Below are positions 26,502 through 35,696 of a stretch of DNA of 64,000 nucleotides, one piece after another. Numbering within the stretch: the stretch's first letter is position 1; each line of letters begins with the position of its first letter. The DNA comes from JBOGXA01 sp050694175 (GTDB taxonomy: Bacteria; Actinomycetota; CADDZG01; WHSQ01): positions 36,506-100,505 of the forward strand of contig JBOGXA010000012.1 in NCBI GenBank assembly GCA_050694175.1, read 5' to 3'. The notes beneath the pieces were generated by a model. That model was not told the DNA's origin and ran no database searches. It saw only the letters and a list, made by a program, of their open reading frames with translations. Made by a program: the position numbers and the translations under genes.

Positions 26502-26673
26502 TCACGAGCCCTCCTCGCCCTTCTCGGTCTTCCGACCTCATTTAGCACCCTAAAGACGGTCATTTTTCGAGACGTTGGCCCCACGCGTGCCAATCCGCGC
26601 GGTGAGTGCCGGCCGGCCGGGAAACGGCGCCTACAGCCCGCCCAAGGCTCCCAGGTAGAGCGCGGGAGCCCAT

Positions 26674-27867
26674 ATGAAAGGAACCGTTGTGCTTGAACGA
26701 GGTCTCGCGAAGTCATCCATTGTGTGGGTCGCGGCGCTCGTGGCGTCGATGCTGTCGCTATCGACCAGCGCGTCCGCGAATCACGTCGACTCAGTTGAGA
26801 TCCTCCCTCCCGTGGGGATCAACGACCTGGACACGTGTAGCCCCTTCCTCCTGACGACCAGAGGCGCGGAGGCCGTTGGAGCCGTCGTGGACGTCGAGGT
26901 GAGAGGTGACGCCCCGATCCGTTTCTGCCTGCCGGAGGTCGGGCTGAACCCCGTGCAGATCGACCCCGCGACCGGCGATCTCGGACTGGGCCCCCTCGAG
27001 ATGGACGGGACGATCGGAGGTGAGGCGACGACCGCCGCCGGTTCCGTGGTCGGCGAGGGCCAGTTCACCTTCGGAATCAACTCTCCGTCTGCCGGCAGCT
27101 TCGACATCGTCGTCTTCGTCGAGGAGCCCGGGGCAGACAACGACGATCCGGACGGGAACGAGCCCTCCGACACGGCCAGCACGTTCTTCATCTTTGGCGG
27201 GGGCGACGGCGACGGGACCGAGGTACCCGGCGCCACCGAGCTGGTCACCGCGCTCGATTGCGTCCCCGAAGACGATGTCAACGCGTCCGGCGCCAGGCAC
27301 GACTTCCTGTGCCGCACAACCGGAGCCGGCGAAGTTGCGATCGTGGGGGCCGAGGTGCGCTTTGACGTCATCAACGGTCCGAACCAGGAAGAGATCGGAA
27401 ACTCGCCGTGCGGGTACTCCGATCTGAACGGTGTGGTCACGTGCGGGTACGTCGATGCTGAGGGAGCCGATTCGCCGGCCGGCACGGACACGATCGTGGG
27501 ATTCACAGGTCCGACCCTCCAGGGGTCCGCGAACCAGGACATGATCCAGAGCACGTTTGCCGGCAGTGACAGCGGAGGCGCCACCAAGGTGGCTTCGAAG
27601 GTGAACATCAAGGGCCGCTTCAAGGGCAAGGTCCGCTCTGCGGTCAAGAAATGTCGGACCGGACGCAAGGTAGTGGTCAAGAAGATCCGTCGCGGTCCCG
27701 ATCGCGTGAAGGCAAAGGATCGAACCAACAAACGCGGCCTCTACAAGGCGCGCAACCGCAAGGCCAAGGGTCGCTTCTACGCCGTGGCCAAGAGGAAGAA
27801 ATTCACGAGCGGCGGATCGACGATCATCTGCAAGAAGGCCAAGTCCCGCAAGCTCCGCCGGCGCTAG
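26674..27867 (+). CDS. Secreted protein with acidic body and basic C-terminal domain
   Basis: Exported protein of 397 aa (ATG 26674), or 392 aa from GTG 26689 with AAAGGA upstream. A signal peptide ends near STSASA. The body is acidic with Ig-like beta segments (EEPGADNDDPDGNEPSD, NASGARHDFLCRTTGAGEVAI). The last 95 residues are strongly basic, with two cysteines (KKC, IICKK); the pattern GRFKGKVRSAVKKCRTGRKV fits a transthyretin-like domain common in actinobacterial secreted proteins. No membrane anchor is seen. Function unknown. Confidence 0.8.
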   Translation: MKGTVVLERGLAKSSIVWVAALVASMLSLSTSASANHVDSVEILPPVGINDLDTCSPFLLTTRGAEAVGAVVDVEVRGDAPIRFCLPEVGLNPVQIDPATGDLGLGPLEMDGTIGGEATTAAGSVVGEGQFTFGINSPSAGSFDIVVFVEEPGADNDDPDGNEPSDTASTFFIFGGGDGDGTEVPGATELVTALDCVPEDDVNASGARHDFLCRTTGAGEVAIVGAEVRFDVINGPNQEEIGNSPCGYSDLNGVVTCGYVDAEGADSPAGTDTIVGFTGPTLQGSANQDMIQSTFAGSDSGGATKVASKVNIKGRFKGKVRSAVKKCRTGRKVVVKKIRRGPDRVKAKDRTNKRGLYKARNRKAKGRFYAVAKRKKFTSGGSTIICKKAKSRKLRRR

Positions 27868-27880
27868 CTCCACTTACATT

Positions 27881-27917
27881 CCGGAGGGGAGAGGCCGCGC
27901 GGGCCTCTCCCCTCCGG
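27881..27917. terminator. Strong 16-bp stem terminator-like hairpin
   Basis: CCGGAGGGGAGAGGCC (27881-27896), loop GCGCG, GGCCTCTCCCCTCCGG (27902-27917): 16 perfect pairs directly after the secreted-protein stop. There is no U-tract. It may be a rho-independent-like terminator, as is common in high-GC actinobacteria, or a processing signal. Confidence 0.65.
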
Positions 27918-28127
27918 TGCTCCCTCCCATCGCCGAAAACCCGGCGATCGCTCTACTCCCCTCTGGTACGCATCCACCGTTGCTTGAACTGCGTATTTGG
28001 CTCGCCCGCCCGGAGGCCGACGCAAGAGTGATCGGGCCCGGGCGCGTCGCGCTCCCGGCCGCGACGGAGTGAACCATCGGCGAGCAAGACGGGCGGGCCC
28101 TGCCGCCCGGAACGGAGGACGGAGATC

Positions 28128-28886
28128 ATGCTGGGGCGTTCTGGATGGCGCCGGCAAGGCGCTTTCTGCCCGGCCGTGGCGCGCAGACTGCCCTGGATGA
28201 TCGTGACGGCCATCCTCTTTGGTGTCCTGAGCGGAACGCCGGCCCTCGCCGACCACAGCTGGAACGGATACCGGTGGAGCGGGGACGGCCGGCCCTTGCG
28301 CATCACCTACGTCGACTCGCTCACCCGCGGCTTCAGGCGCCAGCACGTGGCCGGCGCAGTGCTCGACGACTGGGAGACGGACGATGTGGTCGGGCTCGAC
28401 CGCGACCGTTCCGAGAACTCGCGAAGCATTCGTAAGAAGTGCCCGCCGGTGACCGGCGCCATACGAATCTGCAACGCCGACTACGGGGAGGGTTGGTTCG
28501 GCCAGACCGAGCTGCTGGTCGAGGGAGTCACGGTGACCGGCGGCCGCATCCGGATCAACGACTATTGGGGAACCGGCGCATCCTTTCGCCGTTTCGTCCT
28601 CTGCCATGAAGTCGGACACAGCCTGGGATTGTGGCACCGCACCGACGGTTCGTCGTGTTTGAACGGGGGCCGTCATCCCGACAAGCATGACCTCGCCATG
28701 GTGCGTGAGCTTCTCACCACCGCGTCCGGCCAGGAAGTCGAAAACGCTCAACCTCCTGAGTGCGCAGACGGCGTCCTGTGCGTCGTGAATGCTCTCGCTG
28801 AACACAATGGACACACAGATGACAACGAACACGCGCACTCACAATCGTTGACTCCGTTGTCCTGGCACCTGCTTCTTCCCTTCTGA
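28128..28886 (+). CDS. Secreted metzincin-type zinc metallopeptidase
   Basis: Exported protein of 252 aa. An N-terminal hydrophobic segment (MIVTAILFGVLSGTPALA) acts as a signal peptide. LCHEVGHSLGLWH at residues 159-170 is an exact HExxHxxGxxH zinc site. The C-terminus is His-rich (EHNGHTDDNEHAHS). Four cysteines lie in the catalytic region. A Met-turn is not obvious. It would cleave extracellular proteins. The preceding 260 bp holds no gene. Family: metallopeptidase, subfamily unknown. Confidence 0.82.
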   Translation: MLGRSGWRRQGAFCPAVARRLPWMIVTAILFGVLSGTPALADHSWNGYRWSGDGRPLRITYVDSLTRGFRRQHVAGAVLDDWETDDVVGLDRDRSENSRSIRKKCPPVTGAIRICNADYGEGWFGQTELLVEGVTVTGGRIRINDYWGTGASFRRFVLCHEVGHSLGLWHRTDGSSCLNGGRHPDKHDLAMVRELLTTASGQEVENAQPPECADGVLCVVNALAEHNGHTDDNEHAHSQSLTPLSWHLLLPF

Positions 28887-28962
28887 CGCGCGCGCCGCGT
28901 TCTAAAGCTTCTACGCATTTATACCGATATCAACCACGGGAAACGCTGACGGGGAGCCCGGT

Positions 28963-28975
28963 TTCGTTGAACGAA
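28963..28975 (+). repeat. Short palindrome TTCGTT-G-AACGAA before a start
   Basis: TTCGTT (28963-28968) and AACGAA (28970-28975) flank one base, 13 bp before GTG 28989. It could be an operator or a leader hairpin near the ribosome-binding site (ACAGGGAG). Chance occurrence is not excluded. Confidence 0.3.
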
Positions 28976-28988
28976 CAGGGAGCTCACG

Positions 28989-29660
28989 GTGGAATCGGCA
29001 ACGAGATCTTCAGCTCCTCGATACTCGAGCTATGTGGTGGTCGCGTTTCTTGCCGCCCTTCTCGTCGGCTGGCCAACAGCGCATGCACACGCCCAGCTTC
29101 CCGATCTCGACGATGTCCAGGTTCCCGACCCGGGCGACTTTGATCTCCCCGAGCTCGACGATGTGGTGCCGGACCCGGATGACGTCGTTGATCCCGGCGA
29201 CATCGACGTTCCCGACATCGATGAGGTCATTCCCGACCCCGGTGACGTCGAGCTTCCCGACCCCGGTGACGTCGACACCCCCGTCACGGACGACCCGCCC
29301 TCCGACGACGGTAGAGACGGCGGCCACGACCGGGGAGGGGTTCAGGCCCCTGAGCGGGGGCGACGATCCGGCGGCGGCGGCAGTAGCGGCGAATCGGACG
29401 CTTCGACCTTCACCGACCTGGCCGCGGTAAGGGCCGTGGGCGGGCCCAACCTCCCGCTTGAGTCGCTCGGTCGCAATCCCACCGCGACTGCCGAGACGGA
29501 GCAAAAGGGCGGCTCGCTGTTTGCGCCACTCACCTTCCCGCTCATACTCATGGTTGCGGTCGGAGCCTTTCTGGCCCTACAGGATTACTTCGATCGCAAG
29601 GATCCAAAGCTCGCCCTTGGGCCGATCGGTACAAGAGATCGCCGGCTGACTTTCGATTGA
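28989..29660 (+). CDS. Secreted/membrane protein with Pro-Asp-rich repeats
   Basis: Protein of 223 aa starting at GTG. A signal-anchor-like N-terminus (VVVAFLAALLVGWPTAHA) is followed by a repeat region with units like PDPGDVDLPDLDDV (about residues 35-95), then a Gly/Ser-rich linker and a C-terminal transmembrane helix (LTFPLILMVAVGAFLAL) with a basic tail. It could be a surface protein with an extracellular acidic stalk. The repeats are low-complexity. It overlaps the next gene (TTGA), so it is coupled to the diguanylate cyclase. Confidence 0.78.
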   Translation: MESATRSSAPRYSSYVVVAFLAALLVGWPTAHAHAQLPDLDDVQVPDPGDFDLPELDDVVPDPDDVVDPGDIDVPDIDEVIPDPGDVELPDPGDVDTPVTDDPPSDDGRDGGHDRGGVQAPERGRRSGGGGSSGESDASTFTDLAAVRAVGGPNLPLESLGRNPTATAETEQKGGSLFAPLTFPLILMVAVGAFLALQDYFDRKDPKLALGPIGTRDRRLTFD

Positions 29661-31246
29661 GCGTGCAATCGAAATCGATGCCCGCCGCCGGCGTGCGCGC
29701 GAGCGACATGATCCCGCTCGCGGAACGGATGGGTCATCTCCAGGCGCTGCGCGCGGGATTCGCGATCATCGTCATCGCCGCGGGCACGAGCGGCATCGTC
29801 GGACCTCCCGCGTCTCTAGCTCCTCTGGTCTTCTGGAGTGTCTGTTACGCGGTGCTCACCGCGTGCGTAGAAGGATTGCGGAGAGTCGGCAACCAGCGGC
29901 GCCTTGGCGTGGTTGCGGCAATGCTGTTGCTCGACGGTGTCTATCTCGCCGCCGTGATCGGCCTGACCGGGATCGCGGACAGTCCCCTGCGCGTGCTCGT
30001 GTACCTGCACCTCATTGCCGTAACGCTTCTGACCTCATACCGAACCGGCGTAAAGCTCGCCCTGTGGCACTCCTTACTGTTCCTCGTCGCGTTCTTCGCC
30101 GATCGCGCCGGCACCATTCATCCAAGTGCGGGAGCGGCATCCGCGGGAGCCGAATCGAGCCTTGCGCTGAACATCGCGATCTTCTGGTCCGTGGCACTCG
30201 GGACCGCGGCGTACTCGAATCTGAACGAGCGCGAACTGCGTCGCAGCCGGGCTCACCTGGAATCCCTCGCGTCCATGGCAGCCAAGCTGGAGGTGTCGCG
30301 AGAACCCGACGCGGTGGGGTCGATCCTGCTTGACGAGGTGATGCTCCGCGCCGGAATCGTCCGAGGATTGGTTGTCTGCGCCCATGGTGACGGCCTCAGC
30401 CTGCTTGCATCGCGAGGCACGTCCGCCGACCTGCGGACCACGGGCATCGACGCGGTGATCGCCAGGGCGTGGGAGGAAAAGAGAATCCTCCTCATGAAGG
30501 CCCTCGATCGACGCACCGATCCCCGGCTTTGCGAGGCTCTTCCGGGCGCGCGCAACCTCCTCGTTGCCCCGATGCTCGCCGAGAGTCGCCCGATCGGAGC
30601 GCTGATCGCCGAATTCGGGGGCCGGCGGGGTCACGTGGAGGCAGGGACGGTCGCGGTTGTCGGGCAGCTGACCGCCCATGCAGCACTGGCGCTGCAAAAT
30701 GCCCGGCTTCTGCAGCAGCTCAAGAAGCTGGCGGAAGCAGACCCGCTCACCGACGTTGCCAACCGCCGCACTTTTGCATCCGCGCTCGATCGGGAGTTGG
30801 CTCGTGCGGCGCGCAGGTCGGAGCAAGTGGCACTCGTGATGATCGACATCGACCACTTCAAGCGGTACAACGACGAGTACGGGCACCCGGCCGGGGACGA
30901 TCTCTTGCGCCGAGTGAGCCGGGCACTCGAGGAGGCCAGCCGCGAATACGACGTGGTGGCCAGGTACGGCGGAGAGGAGTTCGCGGTCATTCTTCCGGCC
31001 TGCGATCCGACGAGTGCGGAGGATCTGGGCAACCGGCTGCGCGAGAGCATCTGCCTCGTCGAGGCAGTCACCCGCGTCACGGCGAGCGCGGGGGTCGCGG
31101 TCTTTCCTCTCCACGCGGGCGACTCGGCAGATCTCATCAAGGCCGCCGACGACGCGCTGTACGCATCCAAGAGAGCCGGTCGCAACCGCGTGACGGTTGC
31201 GTCAACGGCGGTGCGCGCGGCCGTCTCAGCCGTCCGTGATCGGTAG
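29657..31246 (+). CDS. GAF/GGDEF domain diguanylate cyclase, membrane-bound
   Basis: Protein of 529 aa that makes c-di-GMP. The first ~180 residues contain several transmembrane helices, then a GAF-like domain (about 200-345), then a GGDEF domain with DPLTDVANRRTF, VMIDIDHFKRYNDEYGH and the active-site RYGGEEFAVILP. REYD five residues upstream of GGEEF is an intact inhibitory I-site, so feedback inhibition is expected. TTG 29657 overlaps the previous stop; GTG 29663 and ATG 29678 are alternatives. Confidence 0.94.
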   Translation: MSVQSKSMPAAGVRASDMIPLAERMGHLQALRAGFAIIVIAAGTSGIVGPPASLAPLVFWSVCYAVLTACVEGLRRVGNQRRLGVVAAMLLLDGVYLAAVIGLTGIADSPLRVLVYLHLIAVTLLTSYRTGVKLALWHSLLFLVAFFADRAGTIHPSAGAASAGAESSLALNIAIFWSVALGTAAYSNLNERELRRSRAHLESLASMAAKLEVSREPDAVGSILLDEVMLRAGIVRGLVVCAHGDGLSLLASRGTSADLRTTGIDAVIARAWEEKRILLMKALDRRTDPRLCEALPGARNLLVAPMLAESRPIGALIAEFGGRRGHVEAGTVAVVGQLTAHAALALQNARLLQQLKKLAEADPLTDVANRRTFASALDRELARAARRSEQVALVMIDIDHFKRYNDEYGHPAGDDLLRRVSRALEEASREYDVVARYGGEEFAVILPACDPTSAEDLGNRLRESICLVEAVTRVTASAGVAVFPLHAGDSADLIKAADDALYASKRAGRNRVTVASTAVRAAVSAVRDR

Positions 31247-31255
31247 GTCCCTCGC

Positions 31256-32740
31256 TCACGCGGCCCGCGATCGACTCGCGATCACGACGGCAATAAGGAC
31301 GATCACTCCGGCAGCGAGCGGCACCCAGTCGCCGAAGCGCACGTAGGCCGTGGTGCCGCGCACCAGGGGCAGGTCGAAAACGCGCGTCCCAACCGTGTCG
31401 GTATCCATCCGAACCAGGCCTCGCGCGCGGGCATCGAATGCGGCGGTGACTCCGGTCAGCGTTGCGTGCACGGTTGGCCGCCCGGTCTCCATTGCGCGCA
31501 CCGCCGCCAGGCTTGCGTGCTGCTCGGGGGCCCAGGTCTCCTGAAAGGTGGTCGTCGCAGACTGGAACACGATGAGATCGGCCCCCATGTCCACGAGCCT
31601 TCTGCTCATGTCGGGGAACGCCGACTCGAAGCAGATGAGGGGGCCCAGTGTGATGTCGTCGGAGCGCAGCAGCCTGAGTTCACCACCACGCCGGCGATCG
31701 ACGTCGGCGGCCTCGGTGATCTCCGCGATCCAGCCGAGCGCGGCCCGCATCGGGATGAACTCTCCGAACGGCACCAGGCGGATCTTGTCGTACGTACCGG
31801 CCACGCCGGCTGGGGTCACCAGGACAGCGCTCTTGTAGATCCCCCCGTCGCGGGTCCTAAGGGCGTCGACGTTCACCAGGATGTCGGCGCCCACCTCGGA
31901 GGCCACCCCGCGCACGCGCCGCAGCAGGTCGGGTGACCGCTCGAAGTCCGAGCCGACGCTGCTCTCCCCCCACAACACGATGTCGGCGCCTCTCGCGGCC
32001 ACCGCCTCGGTGGCCTTGAGCCCGGCCTCCACCCGCGTGTCCGGATCCCCGATCACGCCCACCTGCACGGTTGCAACCGTCACCCGCCCTGCCCCCTCGG
32101 GGTCCGACCGAATCGCGTCGTAGACGGGTCCGACAAGCAGCGCAACGGCGGCGGCCGCGACGGCGATGACCCGCCCCCCGAGCCCGGAAGTGCGCAGTGC
32201 GAGTGTGATGCAGACGTTGACCCAGACGATCAGGAAGCCGACCGCCCACACTCCGCCGAGCGCGGCGGGCGACAGCAGCGATCGAACATTCCACTGCGTC
32301 GATCCGAGCAGTCCGAACGGGCCGCCGAGGTACTCCCATGAACGCATGAACTCGATGAGGACCCATCCGGATGCAAGCACGACTGCGGTGCCCAGGCCGG
32401 CCCGAGGGGAACGCGAGGAAAGCAGTTTCTGCGCCCCCCACCCCCATGGGAGCCACAGGGCGGCAACAAGGAGCGCGGCGACGGGCAGAAACGGGCCGAG
32501 CTTGAATACCAGCCAGTGATGGGTCGCGATCAGAAAGCCGGTTCCGCCCAACCAGCCTCTGACCGCGCCCTCGCGCGGATGCCACGCCTCCGCGATCAGG
32601 AGGAGGAGCGGCACAAGCCCGGCGTATGCAAGCCACCACCAGTTCGCTTCGGGGAATGCGAGGGCGGGGATCGCACCCGCGCCGAGGGCCGCAGCGCGCA
32701 GCGACCATTTCGATCTGGGACCGGGGCTGGGCGCACTCAC
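31256..32740 (-). CDS. lnt: Apolipoprotein N-acyltransferase
   Basis: Membrane enzyme of 494 aa that adds the third acyl chain to lipoproteins. Multiple transmembrane helices precede a nitrilase-fold domain with the catalytic triad: Glu in LWGESSVGSDF, Lys in YDKIRLVPFGEF and Cys in LICFESAFPD. A last helix (PLAAGVIVLIAVVIA) completes it. It lies 14 bp downstream of gatB on the same strand, so it may be cotranscribed with gatCAB. Confidence 0.95.
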   Translation of the reverse strand: MSAPSPGPRSKWSLRAAALGAGAIPALAFPEANWWWLAYAGLVPLLLLIAEAWHPREGAVRGWLGGTGFLIATHHWLVFKLGPFLPVAALLVAALWLPWGWGAQKLLSSRSPRAGLGTAVVLASGWVLIEFMRSWEYLGGPFGLLGSTQWNVRSLLSPAALGGVWAVGFLIVWVNVCITLALRTSGLGGRVIAVAAAAVALLVGPVYDAIRSDPEGAGRVTVATVQVGVIGDPDTRVEAGLKATEAVAARGADIVLWGESSVGSDFERSPDLLRRVRGVASEVGADILVNVDALRTRDGGIYKSAVLVTPAGVAGTYDKIRLVPFGEFIPMRAALGWIAEITEAADVDRRRGGELRLLRSDDITLGPLICFESAFPDMSRRLVDMGADLIVFQSATTTFQETWAPEQHASLAAVRAMETGRPTVHATLTGVTAAFDARARGLVRMDTDTVGTRVFDLPLVRGTTAYVRFGDWVPLAAGVIVLIAVVIASRSRAA

Positions 32741-32754
32741 ACCCGGACGCCGTT

Positions 32755-34224
32755 TCAGCTCGTGAGCTTGGATCGAAGCAGGTCGTTTACCAGCTGGGGG
32801 TTGGCGCGTCCCTGAGTTTTCTTCATGACCTGGCCGACCAGGAAGCCGATCGTCCCCATCTGCCCGGCGCGCACCTTCTCCGCTGCATCCGCGTTCTCGT
32901 CGATGACCTCGTCGACGGCCACCTCGATTGCCGACGCATCGGACACCTGCTCGAGGCCCCTGGCTGTGGCGATTGCGCCGGGGTCGGCGCCCGATTCGAA
33001 CATCTCAGCGAGCACCACCTTTGCCTGCTTCCCCGATATCGTTCCGTCGTCGACCAGCTTGATGAGACCGGCGAGGCCCGCAGGCGTCACCTTCGACTCC
33101 CACAGCTCGATGCCGGCCTCGTTCAGCAGTCCATACAGGTCGGCCGTGATCCAGTTCACGACCTTCTTGGCCTCTCCCCCGTACGCGGAAGCCGCCTCTT
33201 CGAACCAGTCGGCCGTCTTCGTCGACGCAGTCAGAACCCGGACGTCCGCCTCGTTAAGGCCGTAGTCGCGCGCAAACCGGGCCCTGCGTTGCGCCGGCAG
33301 CTCGGGCAGCGATGAGCGCACACGTTCGATCCACTCCTCCGATGGCTCCAGCGGAACGAGGTCGGGCTCTGGGAAATAGCGGTAGTCGAACGCGTACTCC
33401 TTGGTTCTCATCGACGACGTCGTGCCGGACTTCTCGTCGAAGTGCCGCGTCTCCTGAACGAGGGACTCACCCGCCTCCAGAGCGTCACGCTGTCGCCGCT
33501 CCTCGAATGCAAGGGCCCTCGCCACCGACCGGATCGAGTTCATGTTCTTGACCTCGATCTTGGCCCCGTGCTCGGTCTCGCCGGAGCGTCGCACCGATAC
33601 GTTCGCGTCTACCCGAAGCGAGCCCTCTTCCATTCGGACATCCGAGACGCCCAGGCTCTCCAGAATGGCCCTCAGCTCTGTTACGAAGGCACGCGCTTCC
33701 TCGGCCGAGCGGATGTCGGGCTCGCTCACGATCTCGACCAGCGGCGTGCCGGCACGGTTGAAGTCTTCGAGCGAATAGTCGGAATCGGCTATGCGCCCCG
33801 TGCCGCCGACATGAATCGACTTCCCTGTGTCCTCTTCGAGATGGACGCGCGTGATCCCCACCCGTGTGGTGCCGAAGTCTCCCGAGATCTCGACGATGCC
33901 TCCGTAACACAGAGGAAGGTCGTACTGCGAGATCTGATAGTTCTTGGGCATGTCCGGATAGAAGTAGTTCTTGCGATGGAACAGCGACCGGCGAGCGATC
34001 TCGCAGTTGAGCGCGAGGCCGATCTTCATCGTGTACTCGACTGCGCGTTCGTTCGGTACCGGCAGCGATCCCGGAAGCCCGAGGCATACGGGACAGGTCC
34101 GGGTGTTGGGGTCTCCACCGAAGGAGACCGCGCAGCCGCAGAACATCTTCGAGTCGGTCGCAAGCTCGACATGGATCTCCAGCCCGACGGTGGTTTCGTA
34201 CACGTCGGCCGTTGTCGTCGTCAC
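32755..34224 (-). CDS. gatB: Asp-tRNA(Asn)/Glu-tRNA(Gln) amidotransferase subunit B
   Basis: Subunit of 489 aa that binds the misacylated tRNA and activates it for amidation. Motifs: YETTVGLEIHVELATDSKMFCGC (two Cys of a zinc site with CPVCLGLPGSLP), RKNYFYPDMPKNYQISQYDLP, HLEEDTGKSIH, DFNRAGTPLVEIVSEPD, and the C-terminal YqeY-like helical tail. The frame is open to 34368, but GTG 34224 overlaps the gatA stop (GTGA) and starts right before the conserved N-terminus. Confidence 0.96.
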   Translation of the reverse strand: MTTTTADVYETTVGLEIHVELATDSKMFCGCAVSFGGDPNTRTCPVCLGLPGSLPVPNERAVEYTMKIGLALNCEIARRSLFHRKNYFYPDMPKNYQISQYDLPLCYGGIVEISGDFGTTRVGITRVHLEEDTGKSIHVGGTGRIADSDYSLEDFNRAGTPLVEIVSEPDIRSAEEARAFVTELRAILESLGVSDVRMEEGSLRVDANVSVRRSGETEHGAKIEVKNMNSIRSVARALAFEERRQRDALEAGESLVQETRHFDEKSGTTSSMRTKEYAFDYRYFPEPDLVPLEPSEEWIERVRSSLPELPAQRRARFARDYGLNEADVRVLTASTKTADWFEEAASAYGGEAKKVVNWITADLYGLLNEAGIELWESKVTPAGLAGLIKLVDDGTISGKQAKVVLAEMFESGADPGAIATARGLEQVSDASAIEVAVDEVIDENADAAEKVRAGQMGTIGFLVGQVMKKTQGRANPQLVNDLLRSKLTS

Positions 34225-35696
34225 AGCGACGGCCTCCCCTCGGTCGAGCCGGCGAGTCCGAGGTCCTGCTCGAACGCGTACGCGGCTCGGAACATCGTCT
34301 TCTCGTCGAGGGCCCTTGCTATCAGCTGCAGTCCTACCGGCAGGCCGTCGTCCGGCGAGAGACCGCACGGCACGCTGATTCCCGCATTGCCGGCGAGGTT
34401 CACGGGAACGGTAAAGACGTCCGACAGATACATTGCGAGCGGATCCGCGGTTCGTTCACCGAGCTTGAAGGCCGTCGTCGGCGACGTGGGACAAGCGATG
34501 AGATCTACGGAACGGTAGACACGCTCGAGATCCCGAATCGTCAGAGTACGCACCTTCTGTGCCTTGCCGTAGTAGGCATCGTAGTACCCGGCCGATAGCG
34601 CGTAGGTGCCGAGCATGATCCTGCGCTTGACCTCGTCTCCGAAGCCTTCGGCGCGAGTGCGCGACATCATCTGCACAATGTCGTCGCCGTGCCCAGACCG
34701 ATACGCGTAGCGGACGCCGTCGTAGCGGGCGAGGTTGGCCGAGCACTCCGCCGGTGCAACGAGGTAATAGGCGGAGATGTCGTACTCGAAGCTGGGAAGC
34801 GACACCTCTTCGAGCCGCGCACCCAGCTTCTCGAGCCGCTTGTAGGCCTCATCGATCTTGGTGTCGACCCCCGGCTGTGATCCTGCGCCCTGAAACTCCT
34901 TGACTATGCCGATCCGCAGTCCCTCGATCCCCGCGTCGATGTCTTCGAGGTAGTCGGGCGCTGCGTCGGGAATCGACGTCGCGTCGCGGGGGTCGTGGCC
35001 GGCCGCGATGCTCAGCAGGGCGGCCGCGTCCTCAACCGTGCGCGTAAGGGGGCCCGCTTGATCCAGCGACGATGCGAACGCGATCATCCCGTAGCGCGAT
35101 ACCAGCCCGTACGTGGGCTTTACGCCCACCAGTCCGCAGAGCGACGCCGGCTGCCGAATCGATCCACCCGTGTCGGTCCCCCACGCCCACGGAGCGCCGC
35201 CGGCCGCGACGAGAGCGGCGGAACCCGCGCTCGAACCTCCAGGGACGCGCTCGAGATCCCAGGGATTGTGGGTCGGGTAGAAACCCGAATTCTCGCCCGA
35301 CGATCCCATTGCGAACTCGTCCATGTTCAGTTTTCCGAGCATCGGCAGCCCAGCGCGATCGGAGCATTCCACCACCGTCGCGTCGTAGGGAGGCACCCAT
35401 CCTTCGAGAATGCGTGATCCGCACGTTGTGACGACATCCTTCGTCACGAACAGGTCCTTATAGGCAACCGGGACGCCGTCGAAGGCCGAGCGGGTTTCGT
35501 TTCGACGGCGGCGTTCGTCGGCCGCGCGCGCGTCGGCGAGGGCTCGGTCGTCTGTTCGGTTCATGTACGCGCGTATCTTCGGGTCGACGGCCTCGGCTCG
35601 AGCGATCATGGCCTCGGTGATCTCGACCGAAGTCAGGTCGCCCGCCGCGAGGGCCGACGCGAGCTGCGTGGCCGGCATCCAATGAAGCTCGCCCAT
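34221..35696 (-). CDS. gatA: Asp-tRNA(Asn)/Glu-tRNA(Gln) amidotransferase subunit A
   Basis: Amidase-signature glutaminase subunit of 491 aa, supplying ammonia to GatB. The Ser-cisSer-Lys triad is visible in VAYKDLFVTKD (Lys) and GGSSAGSAALVAAG...GTDTGGSIRQPAS. Further family motifs: NMDEFAMGSSGENSGF and GVKPTYGLVSRYGMIAFASSLDQ. It overlaps gatC by one base (TGATG) and gatB by four, giving a tight gatC-gatA-gatB order. Confidence 0.97.
   Translation of the reverse strand: MGELHWMPATQLASALAAGDLTSVEITEAMIARAEAVDPKIRAYMNRTDDRALADARAADERRRRNETRSAFDGVPVAYKDLFVTKDVVTTCGSRILEGWVPPYDATVVECSDRAGLPMLGKLNMDEFAMGSSGENSGFYPTHNPWDLERVPGGSSAGSAALVAAGGAPWAWGTDTGGSIRQPASLCGLVGVKPTYGLVSRYGMIAFASSLDQAGPLTRTVEDAAALLSIAAGHDPRDATSIPDAAPDYLEDIDAGIEGLRIGIVKEFQGAGSQPGVDTKIDEAYKRLEKLGARLEEVSLPSFEYDISAYYLVAPAECSANLARYDGVRYAYRSGHGDDIVQMMSRTRAEGFGDEVKRRIMLGTYALSAGYYDAYYGKAQKVRTLTIRDLERVYRSVDLIACPTSPTTAFKLGERTADPLAMYLSDVFTVPVNLAGNAGISVPCGLSPDDGLPVGLQLIARALDEKTMFRAAYAFEQDLGLAGSTEGRPSL

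Larger units (their letters stand above)
26050..26671 (+). other. Noncoding stretch with several inverted repeats
   Basis: From the HD-GYP start (25957) to the next gene there is about 0.7 kb without a convincing gene; short ORFs here have no family features. It holds a TTTTCCTCG/CGAGGAAAA structure (26153-26204), a 14-bp perfect inverted repeat (26210-26286), a hairpin CCTCT-GCGA-AGAGG at about 26450-26463 within a GGGGATC...GATCCCC arm pair, a nine-codon ORF (26472-26501) and a GGCTCCC/GGGAGCC hairpin just before the next start. It looks like leader or regulatory RNA rather than spacer. Confidence 0.6.

Noticed and set aside
28887..28988. Possible riboswitch before the Pro-Asp repeat gene
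   Set aside because: GGGAAACGCTGACGGGG is suggestive, but no complete known motif or consistent fold was found.
29100..29290. Short repeats resembling a CRISPR array
   Set aside because: They are in-frame codon repeats for PDPGD-like units within a secreted protein, without spacers.
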